Origin: a virus
IMG/VR virus record: IMGVR_UViG_3300031673_000471
Location: 1-24,289 of that record
Length of the DNA: 24,289 nucleotides
Reading direction: 5' to 3' (one strand)
How positions within the stretch are numbered: the stretch's first letter is position 1; the number at the start of each line of letters is the position of its first letter. Positions 20,335-24,289 of the stretch are shown piece by piece. Made by a program: the position numbers and the translations under genes. The notes beneath the pieces were generated by a model. It saw only the letters and a program-made list of their open reading frames with translations, was not told where the DNA came from and made no database searches.

Positions 20335-20335
20335 A

Positions 20336-21010
20336 ATGGCAAATTATCAAGGCTACGGGAATGAAGTTCCCCGGTATAACGCTTCGGATCTGGCCTCCCA
20401 ACTGGTTCAAAGAGTAATGGCGTCTCAAAGCGAAGCAAGAACCAAGCCTGCCATAGAGGCCTTGTCCAGGCTTGGGGGGCAGTACGGGCAGGCTACGGAT
20501 GAGGCCGGGAGGCAGTCAGCCAATGCCCTTGCTAATGCATCACGGGCGGCTTATATGCAGTCTGGCGGGAGTCCGATGGAGTTGCCACAGCAATATTGGG
20601 GCAATAGTCCGGGAAGCGGTTTTCAGACCAGTGCGGAAAAGTATGATACCCCATATACCGGCCTAGAGGGCATGACCACCGGGCAGAGGGAGAAGCAAAC
20701 GGCCTTGAAGCGACAGGCTGTTATGGATGCGCTGGGAATCCGGAAGGATACGGCCGAGATAACCGGGTACGACCCCGACACCGGAAAGCCTACCCTGGAT
20801 AAGTGGTATAAGGAAAGGTATTTGGCGAAAGCGAGTGGGAGCAGCGGGGGATTGACGGCTGGACAGGAAGAAACCAGTCGTAAAAATATGAATGACTGGG
20901 TTTCTGATAAAGTGGCAAATGACGATAGGTTACTTCCCGACATGTCCAACTTTGCACAGATATATGATGCATGGAAAACCATGTACACTAAAATGAATTA
21001 CGGAGGGTAA
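20336..21010 (+). CDS. Virion-associated protein of unknown function
   Basis: A 224-residue protein starting at ATG 20336. A longer frame opens at 20270, but there a GGGGGG site lies about nine bases before the 20336 ATG. The first 70 residues (ASDLASQLVQRVMASQSEAR, then LSRLGGQYGQATDEAGRQSA) continue the Gln/Ala-helix style of the previous gene. The middle is Gly/Pro-rich (GGSPMELPQQYWGNSPGSG), and the C-terminus has a helix with Trp (NMNDWVSDKVANDDRLLPD). No catalytic motif. It probably belongs to the same virion set as its neighbours (inference). It ends four bases before the giant gene's start. Confidence 0.65.
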   Translation: MANYQGYGNEVPRYNASDLASQLVQRVMASQSEARTKPAIEALSRLGGQYGQATDEAGRQSANALANASRAAYMQSGGSPMELPQQYWGNSPGSGFQTSAEKYDTPYTGLEGMTTGQREKQTALKRQAVMDALGIRKDTAEITGYDPDTGKPTLDKWYKERYLAKASGSSGGLTAGQEETSRKNMNDWVSDKVANDDRLLPDMSNFAQIYDAWKTMYTKMNYGG

Positions 21011-21014
21011 TGCT

Positions 21015-24000
21015 ATGGCGATACCTAAATGGGCACAGCAGCATTTACAGCAAAAAGTAAATGAAGGTTCGCTTAGTTATGATGATCTTGGCGAAAACGC
21101 AAGGAGTCAGCTAAGGAAGCCTCCCTCTGCTCCGGCACCTGCCCCGGTTATAAAACGCCCTACGCTAGACGCTAACACATTGGTCCAGCAGGGCGTTTTT
21201 AATTCGGTGGAGCCTAAGGCAAGGCCCAAACTAGACCCCTATGCTCTGGTAAAGCAAGGGGTCTTTGATTCTGCCGAGCCTGCCCCGGTAGACAGAACCG
21301 GACTAACTGACTTCATAAAAACAGAGCAGACAAGGGCAAATGGACCGTCAATCCTTGACCAAATCGGTTACGCCATAAATCAAAGCGCCCCGGCAAGGAA
21401 GCTGGCTGACATATCAAGGCCTAACCAGCTTGACCCAAACAATCCCGCAGACCTGGCAGAGATACAGCGGCGTGAGGGCAGTTTAGCTATGCAGCCCGGA
21501 GAAGTACCGGCCCTCACCCCTGCCAATTTTGAGCGTGTTTTAGCCCGTACCATGAGAGATGTTGCCATACCAAACGCACCCATAGCGGAAGCACCCTCGA
21601 CCGGGAACAAATATGTTGACATAGGGGCTAGGTTCCTGGGTGCAGGCTTGGGTCTTTTTGTGCCAAACGGTGCAGGCGGTCAGGCAATGGCCGGGTCAAA
21701 AAACATTATGCAGACACCCAAAGCTATAGGGATTGTTGAAAGTGGGGCACAGAGACTGACCCCGGCAGCGGAGAATATTGCCACAAGACTCCCAAACAGG
21801 CTTATCTCATTAGCTAGGGAAGCACCGCAGGGGATAGCCAGGACGGGACTCAGGGGGGCGGCTACGGGCGGTATTTATGGCGCTGCGGAAGGATTAGGGG
21901 AAGGGCAGGGACTTGGCGACATTACGAAAACTGCTGCTAAAAACTCCTTAATTTTTGGCGCTGGTGATGTGGCGGCCTCTGGGATTGTTAAGGCTTTATC
22001 AAAGATTCCTCTTAGAGATGCCCTCAGAAGCACCCTTAAGCCTAAGACCAAGGAGGATGTTTTTAAGGCCGGTATGGATATTGGGGACCAGATAAAAAAC
22101 CAGAGAGGGCAAAGGCTTATCCCTGAGTTTTCAACAGATTTTGGATCTATACGGCAAAGGGGATTTGTTGGGCAAAGACCTTCTTTGCCTATGGGTGCAG
22201 AAGAGGCCGCAGCAAGAAACTACGTTCCCAAAAACGACAACTCTATAACAATACCGTTCAGAAAAAATACTGAAAAAGCCCCCAATATGGGTACAACATT
22301 TGCCCAAGATATAGAGCCTAAAGGGGAATATATTAATTTTCACGATCCAAAATGGGGAACCAACTTACCAAGCCATGAATTTGGAAATATAACATTTAAA
22401 AATCCACTGATTATTGAGTATGGGACAGCCGGTCATGGGGGATGGAAAACCATACTTTCTGAAAGGTATGGCGGCAAGAAAGGATTGAAATTATCGAACG
22501 CAATTAAAAAGGATGGCTATGACGGTATTGTAACGGTAGATAATGCCGGTAAGGAAATTAGAGAGGTAGTTAGTCTGGGAGGAGTCAAGGAAAACATTGG
22601 ATCACCTAAAAGCACAATGCTAGAGGATGATTTTTTTACCTCTCAAACCAACAAACAGCAGCCGTTAACCCTTAGGACAGCGCAACCGGCAGAGGTATCC
22701 AGGCCTTTACCTCCCGGCATCAGCCCGGCAAGCCTGAAACCACCTTCGACCATTGAGACAATCACGGCAAAAACCGACAGGGAGTCATTGTTGAAGAGGT
22801 TTGCCCCAGTTAATGTGGCTAACAAAATAAAGACTCTCTATTATAAGACGGTGGATGGCCGCAACAGATTAAATGACGTTGACAAGTTGTACTCGAAAAA
22901 CATTGGCAGAAACCTACCAGCCAGCGAGCGAACTTTTATTCTTGCCCATAATGCCAGCAACTCTGAAACTATAGCAGAACACGTTTTAACTAAGGGTATG
23001 GTTGATTCTCAGGGTAATGTTGTCGGCGCACCATTAATGGAGATAGTTAAAAAGGTGCCAAAAGGGGAATGGCGCAAGTTTGAGGACTACCTAAAGCTGA
23101 AGCATTTCAAATCATGGGAAGCGCAGGGCATGGAGGTCTACCCTAAAGTTCTAAACATGAATGAAATCCTGGCCAGTAAAAAGGTTGCACAATATGACCA
23201 GACTCATCCGTGGATGGCCCAGGCAGCACAGGATTACACCAAATGGATCAAGGACTTTGGTGAAAAGTGGGCTGTTGATACTGGCATGATCTCAAAAGCA
23301 CAATGGCAAGCCATGAGGCAGCAGTACCCGGACTATATTCCCATGCAGCGGCTTTTAGACGATGTTGAAATGGGCGTTACCAGTGCCACGGGTGCCCGGA
23401 GCTCTTTTGTAGACCAACCCAACCCGATTAAGAGCGCACAGGGATCAGAACGCAAAACTATTGAGTCTCTGGAAACTCTTATCGAACGGGTACCGGCCTA
23501 CATCAAAGCAGCAAAACTCAACGAGGTTTCTCAGCGGCTTATTTCAATGATGCGCCAAGACCCGGACGGCATGAAGGTATTTGGTGAACTGGTTGACCCG
23601 GCAGTAACTAACCTTAATATGAAGAATATCGTTGCTGCCAGGGTAAATGGTGAGAGGGTAAATGTGCGGATTAACGATCTGCCATTCCTGGAGGCATTAA
23701 CCAACCTATCAACGCCAGCGCAGAACATAGTTGTTGAGGGTGCCAGGTCCATAACCAGTAAAATGAAACTATTAACGACAGGCATTAACCCTGTATTCAG
23801 CCTTGGGCGCAACATAGTACGTGACTTGCCAATGTCCTACGTGGCATCCAAGAGCACCAATAGTCCGGTGACATGGGCCGGTGATATTGCCGGGGCGCTG
23901 ATAGATATTGTCGGTAATAGGGCTGCGGCAAAGTCATATAGGGCAATGGGCGGTGGACATGCTACCGCTGTGAGTGCTGATGTTAATCTTTTGCGCACCA

Positions 24001-24289
24001 CTAAAGCAAAACTAACCCCGGGTTATTACGATTTGAGCAATATCAAGAATCCCGTAGAATACGCCAGAAGGCTTTTAAGTGTTCCATTTACCGCTTTAGA
24101 GCGCATAGCAGATGTAACGGAAACGCTGCCCAGGTTAGGCGAGTACCGGCGCATCTTAAGGCAAGAGGGCGACACTTACGCAACCAGAAGTAAGGCCCTG
24201 TTTGAATCCAAAGATATAACGGTTAACTTTTCCAAGACAAAAACAGCTGAAGTTTCAAATTTCTTGGATGCCTTTGTTCCTTACTTTGG
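21015..24289 (+). CDS. Giant polyvalent protein, partial (LPD38, ART-like)
   Basis: An open frame of at least 1091 codons from ATG 21015 that runs off the right edge; GGAGGG lies upstream. The first 90 residues hold two copies of a 17-residue repeat. At about 190-330 are Gly/Ala-rich hydrophobic helices (VDIGARFLGAGLGLFVP, GLRGAATGGIYGAAEGLGEG) as in virion-borne phage proteins. About 424-525 resembles an ADP-ribosyltransferase-like (ART-PolyVal) domain: MGTTFAQDIEPKGEYINF, FKNPLIIEYG, KDGYDGIVTV, then EIREVVSL. From about 915 on, GINPVFSLGRNIVRDLPMSY and ITVNFSKTKTAEVSNFLDAF fit the LPD38 polyvalent domain. Polyvalent proteins are delivered with phage or conjugative DNA to protect or modify it (known); the ART call is tentative and its active-site residues are not proven. 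Confidence 0.85.
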   Translation, partial: MAIPKWAQQHLQQKVNEGSLSYDDLGENARSQLRKPPSAPAPAPVIKRPTLDANTLVQQGVFNSVEPKARPKLDPYALVKQGVFDSAEPAPVDRTGLTDFIKTEQTRANGPSILDQIGYAINQSAPARKLADISRPNQLDPNNPADLAEIQRREGSLAMQPGEVPALTPANFERVLARTMRDVAIPNAPIAEAPSTGNKYVDIGARFLGAGLGLFVPNGAGGQAMAGSKNIMQTPKAIGIVESGAQRLTPAAENIATRLPNRLISLAREAPQGIARTGLRGAATGGIYGAAEGLGEGQGLGDITKTAAKNSLIFGAGDVAASGIVKALSKIPLRDALRSTLKPKTKEDVFKAGMDIGDQIKNQRGQRLIPEFSTDFGSIRQRGFVGQRPSLPMGAEEAAARNYVPKNDNSITIPFRKNTEKAPNMGTTFAQDIEPKGEYINFHDPKWGTNLPSHEFGNITFKNPLIIEYGTAGHGGWKTILSERYGGKKGLKLSNAIKKDGYDGIVTVDNAGKEIREVVSLGGVKENIGSPKSTMLEDDFFTSQTNKQQPLTLRTAQPAEVSRPLPPGISPASLKPPSTIETITAKTDRESLLKRFAPVNVANKIKTLYYKTVDGRNRLNDVDKLYSKNIGRNLPASERTFILAHNASNSETIAEHVLTKGMVDSQGNVVGAPLMEIVKKVPKGEWRKFEDYLKLKHFKSWEAQGMEVYPKVLNMNEILASKKVAQYDQTHPWMAQAAQDYTKWIKDFGEKWAVDTGMISKAQWQAMRQQYPDYIPMQRLLDDVEMGVTSATGARSSFVDQPNPIKSAQGSERKTIESLETLIERVPAYIKAAKLNEVSQRLISMMRQDPDGMKVFGELVDPAVTNLNMKNIVAARVNGERVNVRINDLPFLEALTNLSTPAQNIVVEGARSITSKMKLLTTGINPVFSLGRNIVRDLPMSYVASKSTNSPVTWAGDIAGALIDIVGNRAAAKSYRAMGGGHATAVSADVNLLRTTKAKLTPGYYDLSNIKNPVEYARRLLSVPFTALERIADVTETLPRLGEYRRILRQEGDTYATRSKALFESKDITVNFSKTKTAEVSNFLDAFVPYF
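21165..21281 (+). repeat. Two 17-residue repeats in giant protein
   Basis: Codons 51-67 (LDANTLVQQGVFNSVEP, 21165-21215) and 73-89 (LDPYALVKQGVFDSAEP, 21231-21281) share LD, LV, QGVF and EP: 11 of 17 residues. Both are preceded by RP-x. DNA is less alike than protein, so this is an old duplication kept by selection. It may be a binding motif for a virion partner. Confidence 0.75.

Noticed and set aside
20270-20335. Upstream extension of the 224-residue virion gene
   Set aside because: The extra 22 residues overlap the previous gene in another frame, while a strong GGGGGG site precedes ATG 20336.
1-24289. CRISPR array, tRNA, reverse transcriptase with template/variable repeats, insertion sequence
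   Set aside because: No regular spaced repeats, cloverleaf, RT motif (YxDD), or terminal inverted repeats with transposase were seen.

Overview
The window is a block of late (morphogenesis) genes from a short-tailed, P22-like temperate phage or prophage. The host is most likely a Gram-positive anaerobe of the Clostridia, something like a Peptococcaceae (inference). The reasons are: strong AGGAGG-type ribosome binding sites, frequent TTG and GTG starts, a RepL-like winged-helix protein of Firmicutes type, and an exported protein with a copper-amine-oxidase-N-like (stalk) domain of the kind common in Clostridia. No integrase, lysis gene, tRNA, rRNA or CRISPR array is visible, so this is only part of a larger element.

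Layout. 1-552: two small minus-strand genes (a Cys/Arg-rich protein and a ParB-like DGHH protein) run from a clear promoter at 583-611, divergent from the packaging genes. 650-4450: terminase small subunit, then a terminator and an 18-bp direct repeat, a winged-helix RepL-like protein, terminase large subunit and three small genes. 4499-9594: portal, a structured and terminator-containing gap, scaffold, major capsid protein and a small probable decoration protein. 9601-10507: a minus-strand insertion with an HNH endonuclease and a 45-residue ribbon-helix-helix protein, bounded by a bidirectional terminator on one side and a palindromic operator on the other. 10544-16392: two small unknown proteins, head-tail adaptor, beta-propeller-like tail hub, a 957-residue modular tail fibre and a small coiled-coil protein. 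16346-18094: two minus-strand accessory (moron-like) genes, an exported stalk-domain protein and an unrecognised 152-residue protein. 17474-18334: a cluster of hairpins and terminator-like elements. 18367-19107: a PD-(D/E)XK nuclease-like gene preceded in the same frame by a 14-codon frame with the better ribosome binding site and a stop directly next to the ATG. 19234-24289: two Gln/Ala-rich proteins, probably virion or ejection proteins, and a very large protein running off the right edge with polyvalent-protein features (N-terminal repeats, an ART-like segment, an LPD38-like region).

How it fits together. TerS, TerL and portal package DNA into a scaffold-assembled capsid. The adaptor, hub and fibre form the short tail. 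The Gln/Ala-rich proteins and the giant protein are probably carried in the virion and delivered with the DNA. The several internal terminators inside what must be one late transcription unit suggest either several late promoters or a processive antitermination mechanism (inference). The points most worth checking are the giant polyvalent protein, the interrupted nuclease gene, the autoregulated RHH-HNH cassette, and the repeat-winged-helix pair inside the terminase operon.
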